Shown: positions 16,192-26,190, numbered from the stretch's first letter. The stretch is 64,000 bases of DNA from Flavobacteriales bacterium (GCA_016788635.1 JAEUSU010000003.1:29980-93979); one strand, 5' to 3'. The notes: a model not told the origin generated them from the letters alone. Made by a program: numbers and translations.

Positions 16192-16305
16192 GTTCTGGAG
16201 AATGAAAGTGTTGAATGGGGATGCTCCCTCACGAGCCGCGACCCATTGGTGCAGGTCATGAGCACCGGTCCCACCCCCATGGACGGACCGGTTGCGAGCC
16301 GGAGC

Positions 16306-16863
16306 TCAGCTCCAGATGGGTTCGGGCGGAGGCGACCAGCGTCGGAGGAAACCCGAGCGCAAGGGGTGGTTGACGTGCAAGGCTTGTGCAGCAGCTGGCC
16401 GAAAGTTCATTCCCAGGTGAATGCCACCCGGTGGCATATCGATCCCGTGAACGAGTTTCATGGCCAGCACACGGGAGCCGCCTTTGGAGGATGGGCCTTC
16501 CATGTTCCTGCTGATGTGGTCCTTCAAACCGGCGAACAGCACGGTCTCCGCCTTGTCATGAATGCACCAGGCATCCACCGTGTCCGTTCCCTGCAGGACC
16601 TCCACCACATCGTACATGTTGCCATTGGGCAACTTGAACTCCCGCTCGGGCTTCACCCAGTTCAGGGCTTTCCATTCAGCCGCAGGCATGATGAAGTGGG
16701 TCAATTCATCCTTGGGCACACCCTTGCGGATGCGGTCCTTGATGCCGCGTTGGATGAGCTTCCGCTTGGCCTCGAAATGAGCGAGGTAGCCCATTTGCGC
16801 ATACCCGAACCCGCCGAGGAGCAGGAGAATGACCATACAGCGCCAGAAGCCGGACCGGAACAT
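16306..16863 (-). CDS. Hypothetical membrane-anchored protein
   Basis: A 185-residue protein starting MFRSGFWRCMVILLLLGGFGYAQ, one N-terminal membrane helix or uncleaved signal. A soluble part follows with FEAKRKLIQRGIKDRIRKG and an acidic, Trp-containing middle, then a C-terminus with a Pro-rich end (WSPPPEPIWS). I do not recognise a family. ATG 16863 is selected because the hydrophobic segment starts immediately after it; 24 codons of upstream frame are polar. A TACATTCG box resembling the -7 element lies only 7-14 bp before the ATG, so the transcript may be nearly leaderless. It lies between the DUF3857-like gene and the TonB receptor gene on one strand. Confidence 0.6.
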   Translation of the reverse strand: MFRSGFWRCMVILLLLGGFGYAQMGYLAHFEAKRKLIQRGIKDRIRKGVPKDELTHFIMPAAEWKALNWVKPEREFKLPNGNMYDVVEVLQGTDTVDAWCIHDKAETVLFAGLKDHISRNMEGPSSKGGSRVLAMKLVHGIDMPPGGIHLGMNFRPAAAQALHVNHPLRSGFLRRWSPPPEPIWS

Positions 16864-16947
16864 CGCGTACGAATGTAGGTGGTGACCACATGGGGAAGGG
16901 GACCGCTCATTGGACCGCACCTGCCGTTCGTTCATGAAGCCTGAGGC

Positions 16948-19143
16948 TCAGCGGCCGTCGACGCGCGGGGGTACCATTCGGAAATGGACCTTCAGGGCCT
17001 CGATCTTGCTGGCCGCCGCGAGCAGTTCCGCCAACTGGTAGCGACCAGAAACGGGCTCCGCATCATCGTGTATGATCAACTGCGAAGTGAGCCGGAAGGT
17101 CCCATCCGGATGCTTCTCGGTGCGGAACCTGTACAGGGCCGAGGCACACCTCCATTCCCAGTCCACGGGTCCAACAACAACCGGCTCAAGCTCCTTGGGC
17201 ACGTCCAGCACAATGGTGATTCGGTCATCCTGTGCGAAATCCCAGTGAAAGGGCAGGTCGCGGGTGGGTGCATGGAAACCATCGGGCAGCGCGTGGATCA
17301 GGATCCGCGACAGGTCCAGGATCCAGAGCGTGTCATCCGACCTCATCAACCCTGGGGTCAGGTCGAGGTCCATGTTCACCACCTGGCCATAGGGGGGCCA
17401 GGCGGCAGGTGGGTCGGCCACAAGGTTCTGTAAGCGCACCTGCCCGGCATCAAACAGACGGTGGCCATACGACCGTTCTATTGTTGGGTCACTCCTGCTC
17501 CGTAAGTAAGCATTGCGGCACAGGGTGCTGAACTGGCCGCTGTGGTAAACGCGGGCGTGCGCCGTGGCCGCCCCCAAAAGTGGATCCACCCGCACATGCA
17601 GCTCAGTACGGCGCAAGTCAACCTGGCCCAGGTCAGGAAGGGTCACCAATGTGGGGCTGGGCACGACCAGACTGTACATGGCATTGATCTCACATTTCAA
17701 TGCGGTGGCCTGTTGCCAGTAGAAGGGCAGTTCACCAGGCAGGTAGGAGCTCTCCAGTCCGGGAGGCATGACAATAAGGTCCCCCTCATGACCAAGGACC
17801 ACAAAGCCGAACAACGATTCCCAAAGCGGGGTCAGGTAGGAGGGTGATAACCGGCCCAGGCGCTTATCCAGTGGGTAGATCGTCAGGTAGCCCAGGTCCA
17901 GCTCGGCCAGAAGCTTGGCATAAAGATCATAGAGGCTGTGTTCCTTCAGCTCGCCTTTGGCCAGCTGCTCCCCCATGCGGTCGAGGGATTGGTCCAGATC
18001 AGCGAACCACAGGTCGCTGGATCGCACCGTGAACGCGTTGGCGATCACCTCTTGAAGGGCGGCCAAACGTGCCAAGGGCTGGTTGGCTGGGATGCCTGCT
18101 GAATGATGATGGACGAACTCTTTGAGCAGCTGGTTCTGCCGGTCGGGCATCGACTTCTTCGCAACACGGCGCCACCAATCCGCACGCCGCTCGCGCCACC
18201 TGATCACGTTGGCCCAGTAGGGCGTGGGCAACGGCTGGTTGCTGAGGCGGTCGCGCATGAAGTTGCGCGAATCGAACAGGTCCAGGCTCAGGATGAGGTG
18301 CGGAAGCTCGGATGCGGGCCGCGCGTTCACCTCATCCATGCAGCCAGGCAGATCGTAATTCACGAACACCTGGCGAACGTCCACCCCATCCTCCTCCACT
18401 GCTGAAGGCTTCGCACCGGTGAGAAGCAGACCTTGATGGCGGCGATAAATGACCTCCACGAACTGCTGCAGCACCGGTATGTCCCGATGGAAGAACACCC
18501 GCCAGCTGGTTAGGCGCTGCCAGTTGCCGGCCCACTCGTGCTGCCGCCATCCCAGCGAATGAGGCCAGCTCATGTCATAAGGCACCATGTACTTGTAATG
18601 GAACTCCACCACATCTCCCGGATCCACGTTCTGCAATTCGAAGCGCTGGCGGTCGATCCGGTCAGTAGCGCGCAGGGAGCGCACCGTATCGCTGCGTTGC
18701 CTGGCGATCCAGGGCACATCCTGCCACATGCCGTCCGGCCACACCTTCCGCACATGCAGAAAGTCCAACCGTACATCCGACCAGTCACCACCTTCAAAAC
18801 CTGTCCAAGCGCCCCACGCCTTGCCACGCCGGTCGTACGGTGGGTCCAGGCTCTCGGGGATCACCACATGTGCGTAACGGGCCACATCCGCCTCATTGCC
18901 ATATCGCACCACCATATGCCGCTCGAAGAACACATTGCAGTTGGAAGGCTTCTCACCCCGGAAACGGATGGAGAGGGTATCCGACAATACGATGGTGACC
19001 GTATCTGCCACGGATCTCCACAACGGATCCCACCGCAGAGGACCCGGGTCGCCCACCCGCCCCTTGAAGGGTTGAGGCATCTGGGCCATCGAGACAGTCG
19101 TGACCGCCACACACAAAAAGGTGATGACGGCACGGTTGTTCAT
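16948..19143 (-). CDS. DUF3857-like secreted protein
   Basis: A 731-residue exported protein with signal peptide MNNRAVITFLCVAVTTVSMAQ. The N-terminal half has the pattern of DUF3857 domains: a VFFERHMVVRYGNEAD strand, a VWPDG turn, and QNVDPGDVVEFHYKY. The middle (about 320-480) resembles the degenerate transglutaminase-like region that follows DUF3857, but I cannot see a Cys-His-Asp triad. The C-terminal 200 residues are beta-rich. Such proteins are widespread in Bacteroidota envelopes and have no firm function. The stop of der is 3 bp from this gene's ATG, so it is probably the last gene of an era-der operon or transcribed with it. Confidence 0.6.
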   Translation of the reverse strand: MNNRAVITFLCVAVTTVSMAQMPQPFKGRVGDPGPLRWDPLWRSVADTVTIVLSDTLSIRFRGEKPSNCNVFFERHMVVRYGNEADVARYAHVVIPESLDPPYDRRGKAWGAWTGFEGGDWSDVRLDFLHVRKVWPDGMWQDVPWIARQRSDTVRSLRATDRIDRQRFELQNVDPGDVVEFHYKYMVPYDMSWPHSLGWRQHEWAGNWQRLTSWRVFFHRDIPVLQQFVEVIYRRHQGLLLTGAKPSAVEEDGVDVRQVFVNYDLPGCMDEVNARPASELPHLILSLDLFDSRNFMRDRLSNQPLPTPYWANVIRWRERRADWWRRVAKKSMPDRQNQLLKEFVHHHSAGIPANQPLARLAALQEVIANAFTVRSSDLWFADLDQSLDRMGEQLAKGELKEHSLYDLYAKLLAELDLGYLTIYPLDKRLGRLSPSYLTPLWESLFGFVVLGHEGDLIVMPPGLESSYLPGELPFYWQQATALKCEINAMYSLVVPSPTLVTLPDLGQVDLRRTELHVRVDPLLGAATAHARVYHSGQFSTLCRNAYLRSRSDPTIERSYGHRLFDAGQVRLQNLVADPPAAWPPYGQVVNMDLDLTPGLMRSDDTLWILDLSRILIHALPDGFHAPTRDLPFHWDFAQDDRITIVLDVPKELEPVVVGPVDWEWRCASALYRFRTEKHPDGTFRLTSQLIIHDDAEPVSGRYQLAELLAAASKIEALKVHFRMVPPRVDGR

Positions 19144-19145
19144 GG

Positions 19146-20450
19146 CTACTTCTTTCGGAAGAATATCCGGAGCGGAACCCCTGTGAAGGTAAACTTCTCC
19201 CGCAGCTTGTTCTCCAGGAACCGCGCATAACTGTCCTTCACGTACTGGGGGTGGCTGGTGAAGAATGCGAAGGAGGGCACCACACCGGGCAATTGCATCA
19301 CATACTTGATGCTGTTCGTCTTGCCCTTCAGGATGGGCGGTGGCTGCCTTTCGGCCTCTGGCAGCATGACATCATTCAACTTGCTTGTGGGTATGCGTTG
19401 AGCCCGGTTGGTGTACACCTCCAGCACCTTCTCCATCACCCGGTGAATGCGCTGCTTTTCCAATACGCTGGTGAAAATGACGGGCACATCAGTGAACGGG
19501 GCGAGGCGCTTCTTGAGCTCTTCCTCATAGTCCCGCGCCGTGTTCGTGCCCTTCTCCACCAGGTCCCATTTGTTCACCACGATCACCACTCCCTTGCCAT
19601 TCTTCACGATCAGCGAAAAGATGTGCAGGTCCTGTTGCTGCATGCCCTCCGTGGCATCCACCAGCAGCAGGCATACATCGCTTTCCTCGATCACCCGCAC
19701 GGAACGAAGCACACTGAAGAACTCGATGTCCTCATGCACCTTGGAGCGGCGACGGATACCGGCAGTATCGAGCAAAATGGCATCAAAGCCGAATACTTTG
19801 TAGCGCGAATGCACCACATCACGCGTGGTGCCTGCAATGGGTGTGACGATGCTCTGCTCGCGCCCCAACAGTGCGTTCACCAGGGACGACTTGCCCACAT
19901 TGGGCTTGCCCACAATGGCGATCTTGGGCACACCCTCCTCCAGCGGGTCCGGCGCCTTCGTGAAGCCTTTCACGAGCGCGTCCAACAACTCCCCCGTACC
20001 CGCACCGCTCTGTGCGCTGATGGCGTATACCTCACCCAGTCCAAAGGCATAGAACTCGGCCGCATCGGGGATCATACCCCCGGTATCCACCTTGTTGGCC
20101 ACAAGCAGCACCGGTTTGCCCGTGCGCCGCAGCAAGGACGCCACCGCATCGTCCAGCGGGTTCACCCCATCCTGCGCATCCACCAGGAAGAGGATGGCAT
20201 CCGACTCCTCCAATGCGAGCTCGGCCTGACGCCTGATCTCCGATTCGAACACGTCCTCACTGCCACTGACATACCCTCCGGTGTCGATCACACTGAACGG
20301 GAGGCCGCTCCATTCAGCGTGCCCGTAGTGCCGGTCACGCGTGGTGCCCGCCGTAGGGTCCACAATGGCCTCGCGCCTTTCCACCAGCCGGTTGAACAAG
20401 GTGCTCTTGCCCACGTTCGGGCGTCCCACAATGGCGACGATGTTACCCAT
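19146..20450 (-). CDS. der: Ribosome-assembly GTPase Der (EngA)
   Basis: A 434-residue protein with two tandem GTPase domains, the defining layout of Der, followed by a KH-like C-terminal domain. First G1 GRPNVGKST (9-17), G3 DTGG, G4 NKVD (119-122). Second G1 GKPNVGKSS (181-189), G3 DTAG, G4 NKWD. The C-terminal domain ends in a basic tail PLRIFFRKK. Der acts in maturation of the large ribosomal subunit. It begins 6 bp downstream of era on the same strand, so the two ribosome-assembly GTPases form an operon. Length matches the family. Confidence 0.97.
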   Translation of the reverse strand: MGNIVAIVGRPNVGKSTLFNRLVERREAIVDPTAGTTRDRHYGHAEWSGLPFSVIDTGGYVSGSEDVFESEIRRQAELALEESDAILFLVDAQDGVNPLDDAVASLLRRTGKPVLLVANKVDTGGMIPDAAEFYAFGLGEVYAISAQSGAGTGELLDALVKGFTKAPDPLEEGVPKIAIVGKPNVGKSSLVNALLGREQSIVTPIAGTTRDVVHSRYKVFGFDAILLDTAGIRRRSKVHEDIEFFSVLRSVRVIEESDVCLLLVDATEGMQQQDLHIFSLIVKNGKGVVIVVNKWDLVEKGTNTARDYEEELKKRLAPFTDVPVIFTSVLEKQRIHRVMEKVLEVYTNRAQRIPTSKLNDVMLPEAERQPPPILKGKTNSIKYVMQLPGVVPSFAFFTSHPQYVKDSYARFLENKLREKFTFTGVPLRIFFRKK

Positions 20451-20456
20451 GGCTCA

Positions 20457-21332
20457 CTAATATCCGTACTGTCCCAGTTTGTCTGCATCCTCCCGCCAGC
20501 CTTCATCCACCTTGATGTGGAATCGAAGGAAGACCTTCATCCCCAGAAAGTCCTCAATGGCTTTTCGTGCTGCGGTGCCCAGCCTGCGCAAGGCACGCCC
20601 TTCATGCCCGATGAGGATGGCCTTCTGCCCTTCCCGCATCACCACGATGTCCGCTTCGATCCGGACGATCTCCGGCTCTTCCTGAAAGCTGGTGACCACC
20701 ACTTCGGATGAGTAGGGGATCTCATCCGAGAAATGCTCCAGGATCTTGTCCCGGATGATCTCGGCCACGAAGAAACGCAGGTGCCTATCGCTGAGCTGGT
20801 CCTTGGGGAAATAGGGCGGATGTTCAGGCAGCTGCCGGACCAACCAATCCCTGAGTTCCGGAACATGGAAACCATGCAAGGCGGACAGGGGAACAACCTT
20901 CGCTTGAGGCAGCGCGGCCTGCCAGCTCACCAGCGCCTGTTCCATGCGGTCCTGACCAACGAGATCAACCTTGTTCACGAGCACCGCCACGGGGACCTGC
21001 ATTCGCCCTGCCTTCTCCACAAGCCCAGTAAGCTGGTCCGGGCCATGCTCGGGATCACTCATGATCAACAGGACATCCGCATCGCGGAAAGCCTCGTTCA
21101 CGGCGCGCATCATGCGCCTCTGCATCTCGTATCGGGGCTCGATCACTCCAGGCGTGTCGGAGAAGACGATCTGGTGGTCATCCCCGTTCAGTATCCCCAG
21201 GATGCGGTGCCGGGTGGTCTGTGCTTTGGGATTGGTGATCACGAGCTTCTCGCCCAGCAAAGCGTTCAAGAGGGTGCTCTTTCCCGCGTTGGGCGGCCCG
21301 ATGATGTTCACATATCCTGCGCGATGCGCCAT
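20457..21332 (-). CDS. era: Ribosome-assembly GTPase Era
   Basis: A 291-residue protein with one Ras-like GTPase domain and a C-terminal type II KH domain, the normal Era layout. G1 is GPPNAGKST (12-20), G3 DTPG, G4 NKVD. The KH domain contains LRRLGTAARKAIEDFLGMKVFLRFHIKV (landmarks GTAARKAIE and FLGMKVFL). Era binds the 3' end of 16S rRNA during small-subunit assembly. It follows the initiator tRNA gene after a terminator and precedes der. Its own promoter was not identified; readthrough from the tRNA promoter is possible. Confidence 0.97.
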   Translation of the reverse strand: MAHRAGYVNIIGPPNAGKSTLLNALLGEKLVITNPKAQTTRHRILGILNGDDHQIVFSDTPGVIEPRYEMQRRMMRAVNEAFRDADVLLIMSDPEHGPDQLTGLVEKAGRMQVPVAVLVNKVDLVGQDRMEQALVSWQAALPQAKVVPLSALHGFHVPELRDWLVRQLPEHPPYFPKDQLSDRHLRFFVAEIIRDKILEHFSDEIPYSSEVVVTSFQEEPEIVRIEADIVVMREGQKAILIGHEGRALRRLGTAARKAIEDFLGMKVFLRFHIKVDEGWREDADKLGQYGY

Positions 21333-21343
21333 GGCCGGTCACT

Positions 21344-21373
21344 GGAAAGAAAAAGCCCGGTCTTCACCGGGCT
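21344..21373 (-). terminator. Rho-independent terminator after the initiator tRNA
   Basis: On the minus strand an 8-bp perfect stem AGCCCGGT/ACCGGGCT with a GAAG tetraloop is followed by TTTTTCTTT. It lies between the tRNA 3' end and the era start codon. Confidence 0.85.
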
Positions 21374-21381
21374 CTTCCTGG

Positions 21382-21454
<73 letters not shown>

Positions 21455-21499
21455 CTGTGTGCTATTTCAAACCAAATGGTCGCTAACCCATTGGGGGCG

Positions 21500-21529
21500 C
21501 AAATATAACCGACCTACCCCTTCCTCCAA
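21500..21529 (-). promoter_or_regulatory. Promoter of the initiator tRNA gene
   Basis: On the minus strand TTG (21529-21527), a 19-bp spacer and TATATTTG (21507-21500) match the Bacteroidota housekeeping promoter exactly. The expected transcript start is about 35-40 bp before the tRNA. Confidence 0.7.
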
Positions 21530-21555
21530 CGATCACCCCCTGTGTGGCCACCCGT

Positions 21556-23481
21556 TCACTCACCCGCGGCCACCAAGGCGTCCAATTCGGCGCTGAGGCG
21601 TTCCCACTCCTCCATGCTCTCGGCGATCTGCTGGGCAAGCTGCCCCAGTCGCTCATAGCCCTTTTGGACCTGTTCCGCCGGCTGCCCCCCTTTCATGACC
21701 TGCTGCTGCAGGTCCTTCTCCTCCCGCTCCAGGTCGGCCAGGCGCTTCTCGGCCTTCTCCACCTGGCCTTGAAGCCGTCTGCGCTCCTTGTCCCGATCGC
21801 GACGGTCACGCTGATCGTTGGTACGGGCGGCCTTATCCTCCTTCACGCGCGCGGACGACTTGCCGATGTCGGCTCCTTGGAGTGCTTTTCGACGCTCGAT
21901 CAGCTCCAGGATGTCCATATGCTGGTCGCGGATCCGGAAGTGGTCAAGCTCGAGCAGCCGGCTGGTGAGCCCATGCAGGAAATCACGGTCGTGGCTTACC
22001 AGCAGAAAGGTGCCGTCATAGCTCTTCAGCGCTTCCTTTAACACATCCTTGCTCTGGATGTCCAGGTGGTGGGTGGGTTCGTCCAGGATCAGGAAGTTGA
22101 GCGGCTTCAACAGCATGCAGCACAGCGCCAAACGGGCCCGCTCGCCCCCACTAAGCACTTTCACCTTCTTGTCCACATCCTCGCCGCTGAACAGAAATGC
22201 ACCGAGCATGGCCCGGACCCGTGGCCTGTTCTCCTCGCTGGCGGCATCCTCAGCGGTCTCCAGCACGGTGCGCCTGGGCTCCATGCGCTCGGGCATGTCC
22301 TGGGCGTAGTACCCAATGATCACGTTGTGCCCAAGCCGGACCTCCCCCTCAAAGGGTTCCTCTCCCATGATCATGCGCACCAGGGTGGATTTGCCTGTTC
22401 CGTTGGCCCCCACCAACGCCAGATGCTCACCCTTGGCAATGGTGAGCTCGGCATTCTGGAAGATGCGCTTCTGACCATAGGCTTTGCTCACCCCACGGAC
22501 CTCACAGACCAGCTTGCCGCTGGCGGGTGCCGGGGGGAACTTCACCAGCAATTTGCGTAGGTCCTCATCCTCCACCTCTATGCGGTCCAGGTTCTCCAGC
22601 TTGGTGATCAAACTCTGGGCGAACGCTGCCTTACTGGCCTTCGCCCGGTACTTGCTGATCAGCTCCTGGGTCTTCTCGATGTACTTCTGCTGGTCTTTGG
22701 CAGCCGCCATCTGCTGCTCGCGCTCCACTTTGCGCAGCTCCACATACTTGCTCCAAGAGACCTTGCGATCAATGAGCTTGCCGTTGCTCACCTCTATGGT
22801 GCGGGTCGTGAGGCGATCCAGAAAGGCTTTGTCGTGTGAGATCAGGACAATGGCGGCGGGATAGGTCCGCAGCAGGTCCTCGAGCCATTGGATGGCGGGC
22901 AGGTCGAGGTGGTTCGTGGGTTCATCCAACAGCAGCAGGTCGGGCTGCATCAGCAGGATCCGCGCCAACTCCGCCCGCATGCGCCAACCGCCGCTCAGCT
23001 CCCTCATGACCCTGTGCATATCCTCGCCCACGAAGCCCAGACCCACCAGCATACGCTCCACCTGCATGTCATGATCCGCCGCCCCGATCGCGTTAAGACG
23101 CTCATGGGCATGCGCCAGCAATGTGGCCAGTTCCATGGCCTCCTCGTCGCTCGTGCAGCGCTCCAGGTCCGCGGTGATCCGGTCTATGCTCGCATTCAAC
23201 GTGCGAGCCTCAGCGAACGCCAATTCCGCCACCTGCCACGGGGTGAGTTCCAGGTTGTGGGCCATTTCCTGCGGCAGGTATCCGATGGTGAGCTCCCGTG
23301 GCTTGCCGATGTGCCCGCCATCCACCGCCTGAAGCCCTGCCAGCGCCTTCAGCAAGGTGCTCTTACCCGCCCCGTTGCGCCCTACAAGCCCGATCCGGTC
23401 ATCACTGCCAATGAAGAAGTTGAACTTGTCGAACAGCGCCCGCTGGCCGAAATGAAGGTAGAGGTCGGTGACGGTGATCAT
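21556..23481 (-). CDS. ABC-F family ATPase (Uup/YheS-like)
   Basis: A 641-residue soluble protein with two ABC cassettes and no membrane domain. First cassette: Walker A GRNGAGKST (34-42), signature LSGGWRMR, Walker B LLLDEPTNHLD. Second cassette: Walker A GANGTGKST, signature LSGGERAR, Walker B LILDEPTHHLD. The inter-cassette linker is helical and charged, and the C-terminus is a long coiled coil rich in Glu, Lys, Arg and Gln, as in Uup or YheS. ABC-F proteins act on the ribosome, in translation regulation or in resistance to ribosome-binding drugs. The coiled-coil tail favours a housekeeping role. It is transcribed away from the tRNA and preceded by the gldN terminator. Confidence 0.9.
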   Translation of the reverse strand: MITVTDLYLHFGQRALFDKFNFFIGSDDRIGLVGRNGAGKSTLLKALAGLQAVDGGHIGKPRELTIGYLPQEMAHNLELTPWQVAELAFAEARTLNASIDRITADLERCTSDEEAMELATLLAHAHERLNAIGAADHDMQVERMLVGLGFVGEDMHRVMRELSGGWRMRAELARILLMQPDLLLLDEPTNHLDLPAIQWLEDLLRTYPAAIVLISHDKAFLDRLTTRTIEVSNGKLIDRKVSWSKYVELRKVEREQQMAAAKDQQKYIEKTQELISKYRAKASKAAFAQSLITKLENLDRIEVEDEDLRKLLVKFPPAPASGKLVCEVRGVSKAYGQKRIFQNAELTIAKGEHLALVGANGTGKSTLVRMIMGEEPFEGEVRLGHNVIIGYYAQDMPERMEPRRTVLETAEDAASEENRPRVRAMLGAFLFSGEDVDKKVKVLSGGERARLALCCMLLKPLNFLILDEPTHHLDIQSKDVLKEALKSYDGTFLLVSHDRDFLHGLTSRLLELDHFRIRDQHMDILELIERRKALQGADIGKSSARVKEDKAARTNDQRDRRDRDKERRRLQGQVEKAEKRLADLEREEKDLQQQVMKGGQPAEQVQKGYERLGQLAQQIAESMEEWERLSAELDALVAAGE

Positions 23482-23530
23482 GGACGCGGTACGGTGGAGT
23501 TCCCAGGGTATCTACCCTGAACGGGGCGCG

Positions 23531-23564
23531 AAAATAGCGAAGCCCCGGGGGCCGGGGCTTCGCT
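23531..23564 (-). terminator. Rho-independent terminator of the gld operon
   Basis: A perfect 13-bp inverted repeat (23536-23548 with 23552-23564, 3-base loop) is followed on the minus strand by ATTTTCG. It lies 20 bp after the gldN stop. The sequence TATTTTCG at its downstream side also resembles a -7 box for the ABC-F gene. Confidence 0.75.
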
Positions 23565-23583
23565 CTGGTGCTCAAACCGTATA

Positions 23584-24441
23584 TCAGAAGTTCCAGAGGT
23601 CGTGCTCGAACTCGAACAAGGCCTGCTTGATCTCCTCACCCTCAAGTAGTGCATCAATGCCCTGCTTGTAGTCCACGACCTGCCGGTCGTACACGTTGCT
23701 CCACTTGGTGATGTAGCTGTTGAACTGGCGGGTCCAGAACACATTCTCGAAGGAGCGACGCTCGGCGTCATTCTCCCGGTTGAATACGTCCCAGTTGGCC
23801 AGCACATACCGCAGCTCCGGATAATACAGCCAGAACAGCGGAGTGTAGCCGCGGATCTCACCGTCATCGCCGCGCACCTCCTTCATGGGGGCTATGCCGA
23901 TGATGCGGATGTCCATTTTACTGCGCTGCTTGTCGAAGATCCAGTCCTCCTTCAGTCGGTACTGCTTGATATCCCGTGAGGTCAGCGTGTTCTCCACCAC
24001 CTGTTGGACCATGTTCCCGTCCTGGTCTTCAACAGACACGGTATCCTTGCGCACGAAGATCTCCTTGAGCTGACTGGGAAGCAGCGCTTTGCGGAACTCA
24101 TCGTCCTGCGCGATCGGACCCACGTCATAGGCCGTGATGCTTCCTTCGACCAACAGCGCCTGCTTGATCACATCGAACAAGCTCTTTCGATCGTTGATGG
24201 GCTCCACCGGATAGTAGAGCGTATGGTTGATCTTCTCACGCAGGTCGATCGTGCGCCACACGCGCCGGGCCCACATCACATCGGCTTCGCGGATGTGTGG
24301 ATAGGGAATGACCCGCTGGGTCTTCGTGTTCTCCTTGATGTAGGCGCCGTCCAACACGTTCTGTGCGGAAACGGTCGCCGAGGCCAGCAAACCGGTCAGG
24401 GCCAGCATGGCTATGGAGATCAGGTTCTTGCAGGTCCTCAT
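23584..24441 (-). CDS. gldN: Type IX secretion / gliding protein GldN
   Basis: A 285-residue periplasmic protein. The signal peptide ends ATVSAQ, then NVLDGAYIKENTKTQRVIPYPHIREADVMW (landmarks VLDGAYI, PYPHIREADVMW), the usual GldN start. RTIDLREKINHTLYYP and PLFWLYYPELR are further family landmarks. GldN (PorN) forms the periplasmic ring with the GldK (PorK) lipoprotein beneath the outer membrane and links to GldM. It is the last gene of the gldK-L-M-N order, 24 bp after gldM, and is followed by a strong terminator. Length agrees with the family. Confidence 0.95.
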   Translation of the reverse strand: MRTCKNLISIAMLALTGLLASATVSAQNVLDGAYIKENTKTQRVIPYPHIREADVMWARRVWRTIDLREKINHTLYYPVEPINDRKSLFDVIKQALLVEGSITAYDVGPIAQDDEFRKALLPSQLKEIFVRKDTVSVEDQDGNMVQQVVENTLTSRDIKQYRLKEDWIFDKQRSKMDIRIIGIAPMKEVRGDDGEIRGYTPLFWLYYPELRYVLANWDVFNRENDAERRSFENVFWTRQFNSYITKWSNVYDRQVVDYKQGIDALLEGEEIKQALFEFEHDLWNF

Positions 24442-24465
24442 GGCGAGAGTGATTTACGCAGGTTA

Positions 24466-26133
24466 TCAGACCACCTTGAAAGTGAGGGCTCCCAGGTTGC
24501 GGATGGTATCATCCGGACCCTTGGCCTTGATGCCTTCGATGTAGATCTTCTGACCGGGCTTGGCCTTCTTCAACATCTCCTTCATCTCATCGGAGAGCTT
24601 GCCGCTCTTCACGGTCTTTTCGATCGGTGTACCGCTGACGATCATGGTCACCTTCACCTCCACCACCTCGAACTTCAGGTCGAATTCGAAGTTCTCCATC
24701 TTCGCAATGACGTATTGCGCAGCTTCCAACTCGGCCTTCTTGATGTTCTCATCGTTCACGCTCTTACCGGCGAAATAGGGCGTCGGATTGGGCACGTTCT
24801 TCACGCGGAACTCCACTCCTGGCAGCGATTTCTTGGAGCCGTCCGGGTTGGAGACCGTAACGCTGATCATGGCCTTGTTATCCGAGCCCGGACGCACGAT
24901 ATATCCCTGGGAGTCCTTGCTGATGGTACCATTGCTCATGTTGGGAACGATGTCCTTGGCGCTGTAACCCGCCACACTGACATCCACCGGATTGTCAACA
25001 CCCCTGTAGAACACGTTCATCTTGGTCGGGCTCACCACCAGGTTCGGTGCGGCCACCTCATAGGTGGTCTCAAAGGCCTGGATCTGCTCTTCGCCACCCA
25101 CTGGCTTGAACTTGATGATCCCTGAGACCGTCTTTAGACCGGCACCGCTGGCACCTTGTTCAAGCTTGGCCATGGCCCCTTCCATTGGCAGTTTGATGGA
25201 CTCCCCGACGATCTTCGGGATCCCGGAACTCGTGTCCACTTTGGCACCCGGGCCGCAGATGTAGACCTCTGGGGCATTCTGGTTGTCATAAGCCCCCAGG
25301 AATATATCTGCCTTGTAGGTGCTACCCACGGTCACATAGCTGCTTTGGGGCTTCACGATGGCGGTGAGCGTGTTGAACTTGAAGGTCTTCTGCTCAACCG
25401 AGCCCAGCATCCAGTTCACCACCTCGTTCTCCGCATTGCGCACATCACCCTGCAGCTTGCTGAGAATGGTGACAACGGCGGCGAGAGGCACGTGGTAGAA
25501 ATTGATGGACTCCCACGAGGTCGTCACTCCGGTCTCTCCACCTTCCTTCGCACGGGGATAGTTGAACATCCGGTCCACGTTCGCCACCAAAGTCGGGTTC
25601 TTGTCACCCACCACTGCCTTGATCTGCTCACGGAAAGCCTCCAAGCGTTGACGAAGGTCTGCCGCCGTAAAGGGCCCCTCCTTGGGCTTGGCCGGCTCAG
25701 AGCCGACCATCAGGTTGGTCACATCATCATACGCGTCCTTCTTGTTCACCAGCATGAGGTTCATGATCGTGTCGCGCCCCTGATCATCCTTGCCGATCAC
25801 TGTCTCCACAGGGATCTTCTCCGTGCCACTGATCACCTTCACCTTGATGGAGTCGATGTAGACGACAAGCGCATTGGCCGAATTCTGGATCTGCTGTGCG
25901 CTGGCAAAGGCATCGCCATACTTCGCCGCGTTCTCACTGGCATACTGACTGAAGGTCTTGTAGGTCGCGTCCATCTTCTCCTTCAACGTCAACTTCGTGG
26001 TCTCCAAGCCGTTGTTAACGGTCACGAAGGCGTCCAGGATCTCCTTGGATACGTTCAGCGCCAATAGCGCCGTAAGCACCAAGTACATCATATTGATCAT
26101 CTTCTGTCTCGGGGACAGATTACCACCTGCCAT
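24466..26133 (-). CDS. gldM: Type IX secretion motor protein GldM
   Basis: A 555-residue inner-membrane protein. A short cytosolic start with GGNLSPRQKMINMMYLVLTALLALNVS forms the single membrane helix (landmarks LSPRQKMINMMY, LVLTALLALNVS), followed by a large periplasmic region of several beta domains reaching toward GldK/GldN. GldM and GldL together form the proton-driven rotary motor that powers type IX secretion and gliding. The sequence MAGGNLSPRQKMINMMYLVL is highly typical. It starts 57 bp after gldL. Full length compared with family members of about 510-560 residues. Confidence 0.96.
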   Translation of the reverse strand: MAGGNLSPRQKMINMMYLVLTALLALNVSKEILDAFVTVNNGLETTKLTLKEKMDATYKTFSQYASENAAKYGDAFASAQQIQNSANALVVYIDSIKVKVISGTEKIPVETVIGKDDQGRDTIMNLMLVNKKDAYDDVTNLMVGSEPAKPKEGPFTAADLRQRLEAFREQIKAVVGDKNPTLVANVDRMFNYPRAKEGGETGVTTSWESINFYHVPLAAVVTILSKLQGDVRNAENEVVNWMLGSVEQKTFKFNTLTAIVKPQSSYVTVGSTYKADIFLGAYDNQNAPEVYICGPGAKVDTSSGIPKIVGESIKLPMEGAMAKLEQGASGAGLKTVSGIIKFKPVGGEEQIQAFETTYEVAAPNLVVSPTKMNVFYRGVDNPVDVSVAGYSAKDIVPNMSNGTISKDSQGYIVRPGSDNKAMISVTVSNPDGSKKSLPGVEFRVKNVPNPTPYFAGKSVNDENIKKAELEAAQYVIAKMENFEFDLKFEVVEVKVTMIVSGTPIEKTVKSGKLSDEMKEMLKKAKPGQKIYIEGIKAKGPDDTIRNLGALTFKVV

Positions 26134-26190
26134 GGTCGGTCGATCTTATCAGGTTCGTTGGTCCGATCCTCACTATCACCATGCTTCTGA